Shown: positions 1-11,350 of the stretch, piece by piece
Layout of the letters: each line of letters begins with the position of its first letter
Position numbering within the stretch: position 1 is the stretch's first letter
Source: Terana coerulea
Taxonomy: Eukaryota; Basidiomycota; Agaricomycetes; Polyporales; Phanerochaetaceae
Assembly: GCA_024811115.1 (NCBI GenBank)
Contig: JAKOGH010000862.1
Span: 1-64,000 of the forward strand
Direction: 5' to 3'
DNA length: 64,000 nucleotides
Made by a program: the position numbers and the translations under genes
The notes under the pieces: generated by a model
Database searches by the model: none
What the model was told of the DNA's origin: nothing
Seen by the model: only the letters and a program-made list of their open reading frames with translations

Positions 1-399
1 CAAGTTCGATGATAAGCTGGGCCACCTGATCGCCAATTTGAATTGCAAAGTCGATGTCGCTGGTGTTTACGGGTTACTTGTATACGTCTTTGTAGTCGCG
101 GTCGATCACTTTGGTGATTGCTTGACTCTTTCGTTGGAAAGTCGGTTGCAAGACATAATTCATACAAGTTCCACTCGGTAATTGAACTTTAATGCCGATA
201 GGCGCGGTTGTTCTCGAGTTGGATTTAACTGTGTTTCGAGGCATGCAGCGTAAGTCCGGCTGCTTCGGAGATTCGTGTAGGGTTTGGCCTTGATGAGTTC
301 GACTTGAAGCGTAGAGTCCGTTAGTAGTACGGGTGTGACGTCTTCTTGAACTCAACCGTTCGTGCGGCTTGTCGGTTCAGCTTGAGGTAGTCTTGAACT

Positions 400-536
400 G
401 CTTTCTTAGCGTTCGACGTTGTCCTCGTTTTCCAGTGACTTCGTTGCGTCAGAATCCTTTCATTGGACCAGATATTGAGTTTTCTTACCGCGTTTGCGGT
501 GTTGCAAGATCTTCTCAACTTCCCACTCTTCCTGTC
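400..536 (-). pseudogene. Integrase C-terminal chromodomain with Trp-to-stop change
   Basis: The minus strand reads EEWEVEKILQHRKRGKKTQ, then YLVQ, stop, KDSDATKSLENEDNV. This matches the chromodomain pattern of an E/V-E-x-I-L start and a Y-L-V-x-W-K core. The core Trp is replaced by TGA at 460-462, a TGG to TGA change. Chromodomains on integrases direct insertion to methylated-histone chromatin (family knowledge). This identifies the element as a chromovirus. Confidence 0.8.
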
Positions 537-539
537 TAA

Positions 540-3500
540 CCATGACTGGCTTAGGCACGAGTGGTTTCTGTCCTGGTATGGAAGGATCGTTATAAGTGGC
601 TAGCTTGCTGGCGTGGAATCCGGATGCGTAGCTCGGTAGCGTGGTGGCATTTTAACCTTGAAGGTGACGGACAACTGTTCGATGATTTCGAACGGTCCCT
701 CATGCTGTGGGTTTAATGCACGCTCATGGTGTGTCCGTAGGTTGATAAGTACTTTGTCCAGACTTTGAACGGCACGTTACGGGCGCCCTGGTGTAGTACC
801 ATTTAAATGCGCTCGCTAAGGTTAGAGCAGCTTTCGCCTGCTCTTGGGCTTCATGTCGCTGTTTCGTGATGTCGTTGAGGTCTATGCTCTTGGCCTTGCT
901 TGACTAGTGTAGGACCAGCTCGAAGATGTCGTGAGTATTAAGAAGAATGGTGTCTCCTTGGTTCCTTCGTGTGCGATTATTGTCGCGAACTCGCTGTCTC
1001 AACAATGTAGACCAGTTATCGGTTGTAGTCCACATGTACCGAAGATACTGTTCCAGAATTTGATTCGCGCGTTCGGTTTGACCGTCCACGTGGATGATAT
1101 GCGTAGACATTGCCGAGTTGATCACCAAGTAGCTTGCACCATTGCTGGAATAGTTCCGCTCGCAAACTGAGTTCCTCGATCTGATATGATCTGAAGCGGC
1201 AGCCGTGTGAGGTACACTCTCTGTCATCTGATAGTTGTGACAGGTCTCGTGCCGAAAACTCATTACGTGATTGCGTGAAGTGCGCTCGCTTGATAAGTCG
1301 ACATACGACAACACAGATAGCGTTGTAACATGTGACTCTGGTAACTGAGTGATGAGGTCGATTGTAATGATTTCCCATGGCCCATGAGGCCACGAAGGTT
1401 TGGCATTAATGGTCCATAGGGCTGCTGTGGGCGATTTTTCATCGCTGACACATATCATAGCCGTAACATAGTTTTTGACAAATATTGACATGCCGCGGCC
1501 ACGTAGTTTCTAGAGACTAGTTCGTACGTTTTCCACCTGCCAGGGTGTCCGGCTGATGGTAAGTCGTGATGAATTTGTACAATTCGTCGTCGTAAATGAT
1601 ATCTGTTGATGTAGGGATATAGATCTTGCCACGAACAGTAGTAATCCGTTCTGTAGTTCCATTCCTTGAGGCTTTCCAAACTCTCTAGGTCCGACGATAA
1701 TGACTTGTAGCCTTTCGTAACATCATCTGATAGCAATGCTTCCTTGACCTCAATTAGGATTTGGTCGTCGTTAACAGGCGCTTCGTGGGAAGCCTCGACA
1801 GCCCGGATGGCGAAATATTCCAGTTTGAGCAAAATTTGGTCTCGGTTGTCGAGCTTTACCCCTCCGTGATCGGCCTCCTGGACAGAGGGTCTTCGGCTTG
1901 CATTGTCTTTCCAGGCTTGTGATGTAGAGAATAGTTGAATCGCGTTAGGTACAAGCCGTCGCGCTTGTCAGTGTCGACTTTTGGGCTGTTCTGAAGTAAG
2001 TCAGATTTTGATGATCTACCATACGAACTTTCAGGATGTCCTCCAATAGTGTCTGTACTCTTCCAATGCTCTTATGATTGCAAGCAACTCTTTGTCGTAA
2101 ATCTCATAATTACGTTCGTGTACGTTGAGACTTAGAGTGGAAGGCGGGGTGCCACATTTCGTCAGCAGGATCCATTTGCGGCACTGCACTGATTGCAAAG
2201 TCGCTTGCATCGGTTGACAGTCTGAATGGGTTCTCATCATCAAATACGTAGTATGGGTGCTGAAGTGAAGGCCTTTTGGCCTCGAATGCCACTTGTTGGT
2301 CGGCTTCCCAAACCCGAGTTGATCTTTCTTCGTTAGATCTGTGAGTGGCCTGGCTAACTTGGCAAAGTCTTTAATAAACCTGCGATAGAAGTTCGCAAAG
2401 CCTAAGAAAGCCTGAACGTGTTTGACCTTTGTAGGTACTGGCGCTCAAGAACTCCTGACACCTTGCAGGATCAATCGCCTTTGTTTTCGAGATAATCATG
2501 CGAGATAGTCAATCCGGTCTTTCTCGAAGAAACATTTCTCTGCTTTTGCGTATAGATCGTTGTCGCGAAGCCTAGCACTTCTTTGACAAGTTTACGGTGT
2601 TCCTTTAAATCATTGCCAAAGATCAAGATATCGTCTAAATACACGACTTGTCCTTGTCGAATCAAGTCGCCTAAGATGTCATTCATCATGGCCTGGAATG
2701 TAGCTGGTGCATTGGAGAATCAAATACATGACCGTTGCCTCGAAATAAGCCCTGTTTGGTGATAAAAGCCGTTTTCACTCATCCCCTCACGGATTCGGAC
2801 GTTATTATAGCCCCCGGAGGTCAATCTTAGAAAAGATGGATGCCTGTGACAGTGAGTCGATCAGGTCAGCAATCCTTGGGATTGGGTAGCGGTTCTTCAC
2901 GGTGATCTCATTGAGTGCGCGGTAGTCCATACGGACGCAATCCGCCGTCGTGCTTTTGACGAAAAATGGTGCCGCAACTGGTGATTTGTAAGGTCGGATG
3001 TAACCTTCCGTAGTTCTTCATCGATCCATTCATCCAGAATGTCGTTCTTTGGGAGACAGCAGGTAGATTTTAGCCGGCTTGGAAGGGAGGTACCTTCAGC
3101 AAAGTCAATCGGATGATTCTACGCCTTGCGTCTGGCATTCGCTCTGATTTTCGCTTGGAGAACACGTCGCCGTACTCGTGTAACCATTCGGCACGTGTGA
3201 CTTCCATTTGACGTATCCTCGTCATCGGAGTCGTCCATTCCTGATCCATGTCCTTATCGCCAAAACATGGCAGTGATAACTTCTGCTTGTGCGGTCGTTG
3301 GGGACATCAATGTCCACCAGTTGATATATGGATTATCCGTATCCTCGTCTCCAAAATTGTCCAGGAGGATTCCACGGAAGATCCGACTCGAGTTGAAGCT
3401 CGTCGGTTTCAGCTTACTGACTCGTGTTTTACGGGCTTGATCGGTAAGACAGCTCTCAGGACATCTGGTGAACTCCATTTCCCCATTTTCCCAGTCAATC

Positions 3501-3900
3501 TCGGGGTTATGTCGGTACAGAAGTTGTATCACCATCATTTCTTTGTCTCCTAACTGTGTCTGATATACGAAGTAGACTTGTGACCACCGATTTGAACATA
3601 AGCTCGGACATATTCACGAATTTGTCCTGCTTGGTTTGGAGTTCCGTCTGCATTGGTCACATTGACCTGCGAGCGTGCCATACAATTAGTTCCAGATGAT
3701 TTCTTTCAACGAACGATTTGTCGATGAAGTTCGTTGTGGCGCCTGAGTCTACTAAAGCCTCGGCCTGCACTTTATGACCATACACCCAAAGCGTTACTGG
3801 AGTCTAAAAGAACATTTCTTGTTGCGAGCTATGCTAGTTCACAAGATTCCAGTACTACTTCGTCGATTCTTCCGGCCGACGGAGGTGCGTCGTCCCGGAA
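540..3900 (-). pseudogene. Chromovirus pol: protease, reverse transcriptase, RNase H, integrase (broken)
   Basis: From high to low coordinate: protease ALVDSGATTNFID near 3.75 kb; RT fingers and palm with [15 protein letters not shown] near 2.93 kb and the catalytic YLDD box near 2.63 kb; RNase H-type [18 protein letters not shown] near 2.10 kb; the integrase H2C2 head (IHHDLPSAGHPGR) near 1.56 kb; and the integrase core with PHGPWEIITIDLITQLP near 1.36 kb and HVDGQTERANQILEQYLR near 1.07 kb. Each motif is in a different short open stretch, so stops and frameshifts are numerous. Order and motifs are typical of Ty3/gypsy. Confidence 0.9.
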
Positions 3901-4059
3901 TGTAGATCGCAGGCATTAGCCTCTACATTCCTGGGGAAAATCCATTTGAGTCCGGCGATTAACCCATTGCGGTCTGCTTGGGCCGCCCGAGACTCATCGC
4001 TTGTGCCGGGTGCTTCCATTGCGGCTCGGATTCGCTCAGCTCGCGGATGCTCGCTGAGT

Positions 4060-5389
4060 TGACTTGACATTACGGGGTGGCATTGTCGTTGTCATCATCC
4101 ATGGAGTTTAATAACTCCATGAGTCGGTTCTTGAAGTTGCCCTTGCCTTTCGAGTTCGAGTTTCCAGGCCAGAAGCACCGCTGCTCTGACTCTTGTTGCC
4201 GTAGTTGTTGCCGGAGGACGACGAGTCGGCGAAAAACCTTTGCCTTGGTTGGCATTTTTCGGGTTGTCGAAACAGTCATTCGTGTTGTGGGTTTTGGCAC
4301 GCGAGCGTTTACCACTTCGGAGCAGATCTGGCAGAACTTGCGTTCGACCGGGACGTTTCTGCCTGGTTGGTTTCTTTCGCCTTGCCCTTGCCTTTACCCT
4401 TGGAGTGCTCGTTCGCCTCGCCGTGTTCTTATTACCGTTGTTATTACCAAATACCGAGCTCTTGGAACGATCTGGGTGAAGTTCCTTGCAGCTGCAACAG
4501 CATATCGAGTACCTTCCATTGCTTGGGTTCGTTACTGATTGTCAAATGACCATCGACTGGCCGCATGTCCCTGAGGGCAGGACCGCTTTGATCTTGTCGA
4601 TGTGCAGCTTGTCTTGGTACTCCACGATCCGGGCCAGAGTCTTGTACTTCTCGTATTGGACGAAGTCCTTAGGCCAGATCCTTGTTGTTAGAGCGTGTCG
4701 AGTTCGTCCTTGGCACCTTGCTTTTCGTCGCGCTGACCGTAAAGCCCTTGCATCTCCTTGACAAAGTCGTTCCATGTGCCGATAGGCTGGTTGTTCTGCA
4801 ACTTGTCCGTATAGGACTTCATTGTATGTCGCGGCAGTGCCGCGAGACGACCGAGGGAGAGGACAATGCGCTGCTTGTCCGTTGCAATCTGCATGTGCTC
4901 GCAGTAGAGTGTGATGTGGTTCAACCACTCCTCGAGGCCATTTTCGAGCCATCGAAGGTGGGGGATCGAGGCATCTTTGGGATGCGTCCACCCGGAACCT
5001 CCATCTGCAGGGATTTTGTCGACTTGGGCCTTATAGGCCTCAACGGTAGACCTGTAAGCTTCCAAGCTTTTCCAGAGATCGAATCTTCTGGCTTGCTCGA
5101 GAGCTGTGTTCTCCAGCTCCTCGATCCGGTGCTGCTAGTCATCTGTTGCTTCGTAGGTCGTGTCATGCGCATTGAAGTGCCCTGACATGTCAGTGACATG
5201 TCCTTGCGCAAAGTCCGTGCTGATTCGAACAGACTGGGAGAAAGCATTCTGCGCTATGTGGAGAATTGCTGCCAACTGTGCATCGCTGAAGCGAGCAGAG
5301 TTGGTGTCGACATCATGCAGGAGGGCTGCTACAGGGTCGGCAAGGACCTCTGTAATGCGGTCAGGGACAAAGTTGGTGAAAGAAGACAT
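4060..5389 (-). pseudogene. Chromovirus gag (capsid and zinc knuckle), broken
   Basis: Three overlapping frames build a gag-like protein. The N-terminal part starts at about 5389 (SSFTNFVPDRITEVL). The capsid-like core at 5065-4690 contains WLENGLEEWLNHI and the late motif GTWNDFVKEMQGLYG. A zinc-knuckle-like stretch near 4340-4270 shows CQIC followed, in the next frame, by HNTNDC, so the CCHC box is split by a frameshift. Gag packages element RNA in virus-like particles (family knowledge). At least two frame changes and an in-frame stop near 5135 make it non-functional. Confidence 0.8.
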
Positions 5390-5629
5390 TTCTGCTCTTC
5401 ATTTTAGTGCCAATTTTAATAAAACTTCGAACACAAATGTTGATTTGGTTGTTATATGCCGGCCAGTTATTTGAGTCAGAAATGCAGAGTTTTAATTTAA
5501 GCAGCCTTGGGGATGGTTACATCGAGTACTGCTAGCTGCATACAAACTACTGCAAATCTACTATTTAGGTCCGTAAACGAGACCTTGCCAATATGTTTTA
5601 ATAGTCCCGCCAACTCTCTTCACTGTTTA

Positions 5630-6225
5630 TTACCCCACTTCACCAGCCGAGTCCAGATTCTCGTAGATGTTCTGGAACTCGTCGTACCAACCCCACAGCT
5701 TGTTCCGAGTCTCCTCAGGCATCTGCACCCTTTCGGCGTGACCGGTGTCCTGCAACAAGTCCTCCTCGCGAAGTTTCTCGAAGACCGGGTCGAGGCGGAC
5801 TCTCGTCGCCTCAAGCATCGGTTGGAGCTCGTTGGAAGCGTTTGAGCAGCTTGGTTCGTCGAAACCGAAGCTTGGCTGGGGGTGGCTTGGGGACCTGATA
5901 CTCGTCGCGAGGTGCGAGTCGTTCGATGAGCTGGTGACGAGGGTCGGAGAGGCGGCGGAGCAGCTCCTTTCGATGCTGCTTCATGAGAGCATAGCTCTCG
6001 ATGCGCTTCAGCAATGAGTTGGCCTCTGCTTCTTGACGAAGCCATTTGCACTCCTCCAGAGTGAGGGTACGAACGAGGTGGCTTGTGCTTCGGGTTGTAA
6101 ACCTTGCGTGGCTTACAAACGTTGGCATACTTGGCTTGAATCTCCTTTGAAGGGAGATATCGTTCGCGAAGGCCCAAAGGCTCGTTCTTCGCGTAAGTGG
6201 TGAATGCAGGGGGGACTTTAGGCAT
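5630..6225 (-). pseudogene. Upstream ORF of the chromovirus, frameshifted
   Basis: An ATG at 6225 opens a reading that begins MPKVPPAFTTYAKNEPLGL. The sensible reading then moves to a second frame (about 6040-5811, an acidic and basic helical stretch containing KQHRKELLRRLSD) and a third (about 5818-5630, ending near WGWYDEFQNIYENLDSA). All three pieces are free of Ser/Thr-rich noise and look like one charged, helical protein of about 200 residues broken by two indels. It lies between the LTR-like region and gag, so it belongs to the element. I do not recognise a domain; it may be an extra gag-like ORF. Confidence 0.55.
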
Positions 6226-6419
6226 GGCTATAACAACGGTAATCAGTACTGGTCTCTATTTCAGCAGACACGGTACAGAAAATGGTGAAAACAGACAGAA
6301 TGACCTGTTGAGGTCGTGCGATCTTGATGCGTACAATCGGTAGTGTCGACGACGGCCTGGTTTCTCTTACCAGGTCCGGAGGTACCAACTCAATCAAGAG
6401 CGGTATGGGGGTCTCTGAC

Positions 6420-7389
6420 ACGGTTCCAGCTGTGCAGCAAAGGTTTTTGAGCCAATATTACATTGACTCTATGCTCGCCCAAACTGGTTTGCTGTCAACA
6501 CCCGAAGGCTCATAGCCGTAACTACCCTAAGGTAAGTCACACCAGAATGTTGCTCTACGCTATACGAGCGCAGCAAGCACTTCTTTACGCTCTGAGGATC
6601 GGCATGAAGATTAGCATGCTGCCATAATGGCAGCCCACAGCCTAAGCCATGGTGCTTCTCAACAATACAGAGCATAGTCCCTGACGGCGACTAGCTCATA
6701 GCCTTAGTTCTTTGCAGAACAGTGGCAAGATCCCCAGAACCCAAGTAGCAACAGTGTTCATTTCGACACACTGTGCATAACGATATGTACGCCGTACAAC
6801 ACTGCAACAAAGGTCCTGCTCGTTACCCTTGACAGCAACAACGAGCATTGGAGCAGACTCAACAAACTATCACAAAACTCTAATACTCACCTGCTAGGAA
6901 TGCTTTGAGGGGTTGGGGAGAGCAGGGGACTTTGAGTAAAGTGAGTAGAGGAGATATGAATCAACAATGTTGTTGAGTCTGGGGTATTAGCCCTCAGACC
7001 AGCCTCCTTATATACATGTGTAGAGGGACCCCAGACACTATCTAAGACCTCCAATACCATGTGCTGACTGATACAGTCAGGTGATCCATGACTAAGGCTT
7101 GAGCATACCGCCGCTCTAACTCCCTTATCGGATCTCTGACCTAGCTATCATGCTAACATCAACACTATCTAGATGTCCTAATCTAGCTACTGTACACTAC
7201 CAGTATACAATGTCATAGTGACCTCATAGTGAGGTCATAGTCTAGAACGAATCCAGAACTGAGTCCATGATCCTGTATTCGTATGAGGCATATCCCTGAT
7301 AACCACGCATCCGTTGCATGGCCAACTGATCAGCATCTTGTAACACTGTTGTGACGACTGGGTAACATGTCCCGTGACTTGATGTTACA
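6420..7389 (-). repeat. Probable 5' LTR and leader of the chromovirus
   Basis: The right edge at 7389 reads TGTAACATC on the minus strand, the usual TG start of an LTR. A TATA-like stretch near 7008-7020, in minus orientation, would place a start site near 6.98 kb. The inner boundary and primer-binding site could not be fixed. A TTGGTACC-containing stretch near 6385 is one weak candidate for the primer site. No partner LTR is available inside the window for comparison. Confidence 0.45.
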
Positions 7390-8501
7390 CTCTAAGCGCT
7401 TGTATGCTAGCGCTGAGGGAAATTTGTGATACCACAAGCCCAGCCTCTCAGGGCTCAGGGGCTTGGTCGGAGATCAACGCAGGCCCTGAGCCCTTCAAGC
7501 CAAGCCCAAGCCAGGGCTTATGGGCCAAGCCAAGCTTGCACATCACTACCTTTGATATCACGAAATGGTCCAAGGCAAACAAGCATGAGTTCTCGTACAA
7601 AATTACGAGAACTGTGCCAAACAGATATATTCTTGAAGGCCAAGATGGCACTTTCTCATGCACCTGGCCTTTTTACAGTGACACCGGTTTAGCATGGTCC
7701 TTGGGATTCAAACATTGCCACAATTACTCTCGGACTTTTTGGAGCACACATTCTAATGGACTTACGCATTTGAGTGTGATTATTGCTTCCTGCATACTAT
7801 TTAGCTACTACTGATTTTTTTACCGCATCGACCTGTACTGTACCCCTGATTTTGCACTCTGGAGATTGGATGCCAACCTGTCTCATATTGTACTTATACT
7901 ACATATAATCCTGATGTATAGTAGCACCTGTACCTCTGACCATAACATGTGCTTGCGAATAATGAATATGTGCCATATGATGATACTGCATGCTGCTTAC
8001 ATCTTGGAATGACTAGAAGAGGTGGTTTGCTTCATGAATGAGGTTAAGAACTCAGAGGCACAACACCTGAGGCAAAGCGTGCAAGGCAAAAGGTGATAGA
8101 AGGATCCATCATGAGAGATGTAAGGCCGAGATAAAATACAAAGGTGAGTAATAAAATAAAATAAAATAAAAATAGGAAAAATGTTACCAACCTGAGCTCA
8201 TGTGGTTGGGCAGCATGCGTAGCATTTGGGTAATATGTGTCAAAAATAATGATAATGTAAATAGTCCTAAGTGATGATATATTGTTCACACAAAATTCAT
8301 GAATGAGTCCTGTTGTGAAGCTGATATGAACGCTGGCTACTCAATTCTACGCCGAAAGTAAGTGCGCTGGAGAGGGTATATAGCTGGTGACCATATTTTA
8401 ATATATAAACCAGTTTATTCTCATTCCATAAATAGTGTGATGGGGGCCTACTGTTTGTGCTAGAACTTGTTGCCATCATCCAAGACGTCATCTACATGAA
8501 G
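7390..8501. other. Gene-poor stretch with repeat-like sequence
   Basis: No coding gene is supported. Around 7430-7545 there is a run of alternating AGCCC and GGGCT words that pair with each other, giving a foldback-like structure. Around 8148-8170 there is a short tandem ATAAA run. A 136-residue open frame at 7404-7814 lacks domain or composition support and is treated as chance. Confidence 0.5.
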
Positions 8502-9078
8502 CTAAAGCGAGGAGAAGCTGGCACCATCAGAAACATCTGAGCTACTATCTCTGGACGTACTCAAAACAAAGTGGACATAGCTGCCATTGTCATCACTCTT
8601 AAATCTAAGAAGGTCATGGTAAGCAGCTGGTTTGCAAATGAGGGTGAATGTCTTACTGTCTTCCTAAGGGCACTCGCTGAACACGGCCACGTCTGTTGGT
8701 ACACCAATCGCTGTGGCCACAAAGAACAAGCAGCTTGAGTGCCATTGCCTGAGCAGTTGAATTCATGTCAGCGCAAGTCAAGCATTGCATATGAAAATGG
8801 CTCACTTTGGTTTGTGTACGTGACGCCGTTGATGGTGACATTCGCGCACTGGCGTCGAGTCGCTCATGCAGCTGCTTATAGGTGCAAATGTAGTGGTCAC
8901 TGAGCTAATGGTACTCGTAGCCACACTGACTATGGTTGTCAAGCTGCTGGTGCTTGTGGCGGCATTGGGCGTGCTGCTGATGCTTGTGCTTGTGGTCGCA
9001 GGCACTAGCATGGTGGTTGTTGAGCTCGGCAGCAATGACGATGGTGAGAAAAGCAGTGTTGTAGATCTTTATGTACAC
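8502..9078 (-). pseudogene. Secreted Ser/Thr-rich small protein, pseudogene copy 1
   Basis: This is an inverted, diverged copy of the locus at 9665-10370. The minus strand from 9078 reads VYIKIYNTAFLTIVIAA where copy 2 has a signal peptide (MFAKIFTTTFAVFVITAV). The start codon is GTG here and ATG there, so it seems to be lost. A Thr/Ser-rich stalk follows, then NVTINGVTYTNQSEPF, which matches NTTIGNVTYTNQSERPF of copy 2. An intron-like stretch with a CTGAC branch site and a CAG acceptor is followed by GCACTCAAGCTGCTTGT, also shared. The C-terminal part ends near VSDGASFSSL with TAG at 8502-8504, and it needs at least one frame change. The function is unknown; composition suggests a secreted or wall-associated protein. 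Confidence 0.6.
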
Positions 9079-9664
9079 TATGTGTAAAAAATGTGTGGCT
9101 CCAGTGTTGTGGCGTTTGATGAACCAGTGCTATGACCCGGCGTTGGCCAAGAACTTAAACTTTACCACTTACGCACAAAAAGCTTACTTAACTACTCATG
9201 CCCTCTCTTCACACGTTGTCACTGCAAAGGTTAAGGTGCTTTACATGAAGAAAAAACCATCATATAAGTTTGAACTGACATTGATTCAATGCGGAGGAAG
9301 CAACGAGGCAAAGTTTGACCCTACTTACTTCGAGACCTCAGAGTTACAGCAATCCGCAGAAGCAAGTCCTGTGCGTTTGGTGAAGAGCTTGCTTCCGCCA
9401 TGTGGCTGTTTCTTTGGGCAAGTGCTCTCTTTGTGCTCTCAGTGGATGTAGATCATGTTGATCAAGGGCCCAAGATTTGCTTCTACTTAGAAGCTACTGC
9501 GTAGAAGCAAACGAGGCATAGAATCCAACAAAGTGCTTACCCCACAATAGAACTGCAAACATATAAAATCAATGCCAATGGGTATAATTCATCATCCAAA
9601 CCAATTTATTCCACATCCCTCTATTACTCTTCTGCTTGCAGTCTTACATCGAATTTTTTACACA
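9079..9664. other. Shared upstream region between the two head-to-head secreted-protein pseudogenes
   Basis: No gene is supported. Both copies keep an ATTTTTTACACA word directly before their start positions, so the duplicated unit includes the leader. A small inverted repeat (TTTGCTTCTAC and GTAGAAGCAAA) lies near 9476-9507. A 126-residue open frame at 9071-9451 has no recognisable features. Confidence 0.4.
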
Positions 9665-10370
9665 ATGTTCGCCAAGATATTCACCACTACATTTGCTGTC
9701 TTCGTCATCACAGCCGTGTAGGCTAGCCCTGTTCCTCAAGATGTCACTACCATGAGCACAACAGCAGTGACCACAAGCATGACTGCAGTAACTACGAGCA
9801 CAATGGAGGCAACCATGACAGCCACCAGTACAATGCCCACTATTGTCTGTACTAGCTCAGCGGCTACAGCGCTTGTGTCTACCGAAGCCACCAGCACTGC
9901 AGTCTTGGCGACCGTGTTTACAAGTACCAGCAGTTTAACAACCACAATGGCAACTGTGCCTACAAGCAGCTCAATGCCAGTATGCAACACTACCATCGGT
10001 AATGTCACATACACCAATCAGAGTGAGCGACCTTTCGTAAATGTAGCTCTACTCCCGCTGACATAAATTAATCACTTAGCCAACAGCACCCAAGCTGCTT
10101 GCTTTCGTGGCCACACCAACTGGTGTACAAAGAAACATGGCATTGACCTTGACGCTCGACTGGCGAGAGCACTCAGGAAGATAGTGAGGTCCTTTAACTC
10201 TGTTGCATCTTCATTGCTCACTGTGAATAGATTCTGAGGGGGCAATAACACTGACATAAACATTCATTTTGGCCTCAAGGTGCCCAGAGATGATGGCTCT
10301 GGTGGCGACGACAATGTCAGCTTCCCTTTCCTCCAGCCTGGCGAGGAGGGTAGTGCTGATGATAGTGATA
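9665..10370 (+). pseudogene. Secreted Ser/Thr-rich small protein, pseudogene copy 2
   Basis: ATG at 9665 opens a clear signal peptide (MFAKIFTTTFAVFVITAV). A TAG stop falls exactly where the cleavage region starts, before ASPVPQDVTTM. After the stop, a Thr/Ser/Met-rich stalk continues for about 80 residues to NTTIGNVTYTNQSERPF. A plausible intron (GTAAAT at 10037, CTGAC branch site, TTAG at 10080) separates this from a second conserved block, whose best reading holds CFRGHTNWCTKKHG but stops again near 10235. The last part (VPRDDGSGGDDNVSFPFLQ) still aligns with copy 1. One stop in the signal peptide and further frame changes point to decay. The function is unknown. Confidence 0.65.
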
Positions 10371-10720
10371 GGTAGGGGTTTGCAAACCCTCGGAGGGTTA
10401 AGGGTAAGGGTACAAAGGGTAAGGGTAAGGGTTGGGAAAAGTTAACCCTTGTCTGGCAGGGGTTTGCATTCAAATAGCAGATGTGTTGCTAGATAGAGCT
10501 GCAAGTGTTGTGAGTGATTTTTATATCAATGCAAGCTACTCAAATAGAAGGCTGACATTATGATTGAATAAAAAAGCACTCAAAGCACCATTTTCTGCCC
10601 ATTTTGGCAAGGGTTTGAAGGGTAACCCCCAACCCTTACCCTTCATGAGGGTAAGGGTTTTGAAGGGTAAGGGTAACGGTTAGCCTCTAAGCATGGAGGG
10701 TTTACTCTTGCCAATCACTA
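10370..10720. repeat. Degenerate telomere-like GGGTAA/GGGTTA repeat block with inverted copies
   Basis: Two clusters (about 10374-10470 and 10608-10700) are built from GGGTAA, GGGTTAA and AAGGGTA words on the plus strand. They include inverted CCCTTACCC words and an AGGGGTTTGCAAACCCT palindrome at the left edge. The words resemble fungal telomere repeats (TTAGGG) but are irregular. The block could form G-quadruplex or cruciform structures. It may be a repeat element rather than an old telomere. Confidence 0.55.
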
Positions 10721-10989
10721 GCTGATGACGATAATTCCTAGCAGAAGGAGTAAAATCTTGTGGCAAGGAGGAGAAAAGTTTTGGAACATTTGTTCAGAGC
10801 CGGTGGCATATCGTATGATACTCATTTCCAGATATCACCATGGGATTATTCTTGAGCACCATCTGCTCCACAGTAAAACTGGATCGCACTAAAGCCTTCA
10901 ATTACAGTATACTTTGTTTGCATCATGAAACTCACATTTCTAACAGATCGAAAGAAAAGGCAAAGCAGCATGCTGTGCCAGTATAATTC

Positions 10990-11124
10990 TTATTTCTCAT
11001 CGGCACTCTTGTGTTCCATCTGTTTGCAGCCTCTGATGATGATGTTGTGCTTCCGATTCTCGAGATACTGGTATGCCTCTTGCACCTGTTCAAGGTCAAA
11101 GATTCTGTCAATAACAGGCTCTCA
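10990..11124 (-). pseudogene. C-terminal fragment of a zinc-type alcohol dehydrogenase / quinone reductase
   Basis: The minus strand from about 11124 reads EPVIDRIFDLEQVQEAYQYL, then ENRKHNIIIRG, and stops at 10990. This resembles the end of medium-chain dehydrogenases, where P-V-I-D-R-x-F precedes a helix with E-A-Y and a K-H-x-G-K-x-V-I strand. Nothing upstream extends the fold, so only the last exon seems to be left. A TCTCAG acceptor precedes the block. Confidence 0.5.
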
Positions 11125-11350
11125 CTGAGATATCAGGTAACATTATCACTATAGCGCCGCGACGCATTCATGGATCTATTGGCAGTCTACTCGTCGATAT
11201 TAAATGAGACTACGCGTAGAGGAATGATTAACAAAAGCATACAGTAACAAATGAACCGCAGCGTCCTTCCTATGCACCAGTCATGTTCATCGCACGCATT
11301 AGCCCCTCGTCTGCGAAACGATGAACATGGTCTTCGCTGACTCCGCCTCA

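Larger units (their letters stand above)
1..7389 (-). mobile_element. Degenerate Ty3/gypsy chromovirus (LTR retrotransposon), 3' end outside window
   Basis: Read on the minus strand from about 7.39 kb down to base 1, the parts come in chromovirus order: an LTR-like region, an upstream ORF, gag, an aspartic protease (DSGAT near 3.75 kb), reverse transcriptase (YLDDILIF near 2.63 kb), RNase H, a zinc-binding integrase head, the integrase core and a chromodomain. Stops and frameshifts occur in every domain, so the copy is dead. Such elements copy through RNA and are inserted by an integrase whose chromodomain reads heterochromatin marks (family knowledge). The second LTR would lie left of the window. 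The copy probably supplies much of the repeat character of this flank. Confidence 0.9.

Noticed and set aside
6340..6400. Possible primer-binding site (TTGGTACC) and a CCTGGT/ACCAGG hairpin
   Set aside because: The position relative to the LTR edge is unknown because the second LTR is outside the window; not strong enough for a feature.
7404..7814. Plus-strand open frame of 136 codons beside the LTR
   Set aside because: Begins inside a foldback repeat and has no recognisable features.
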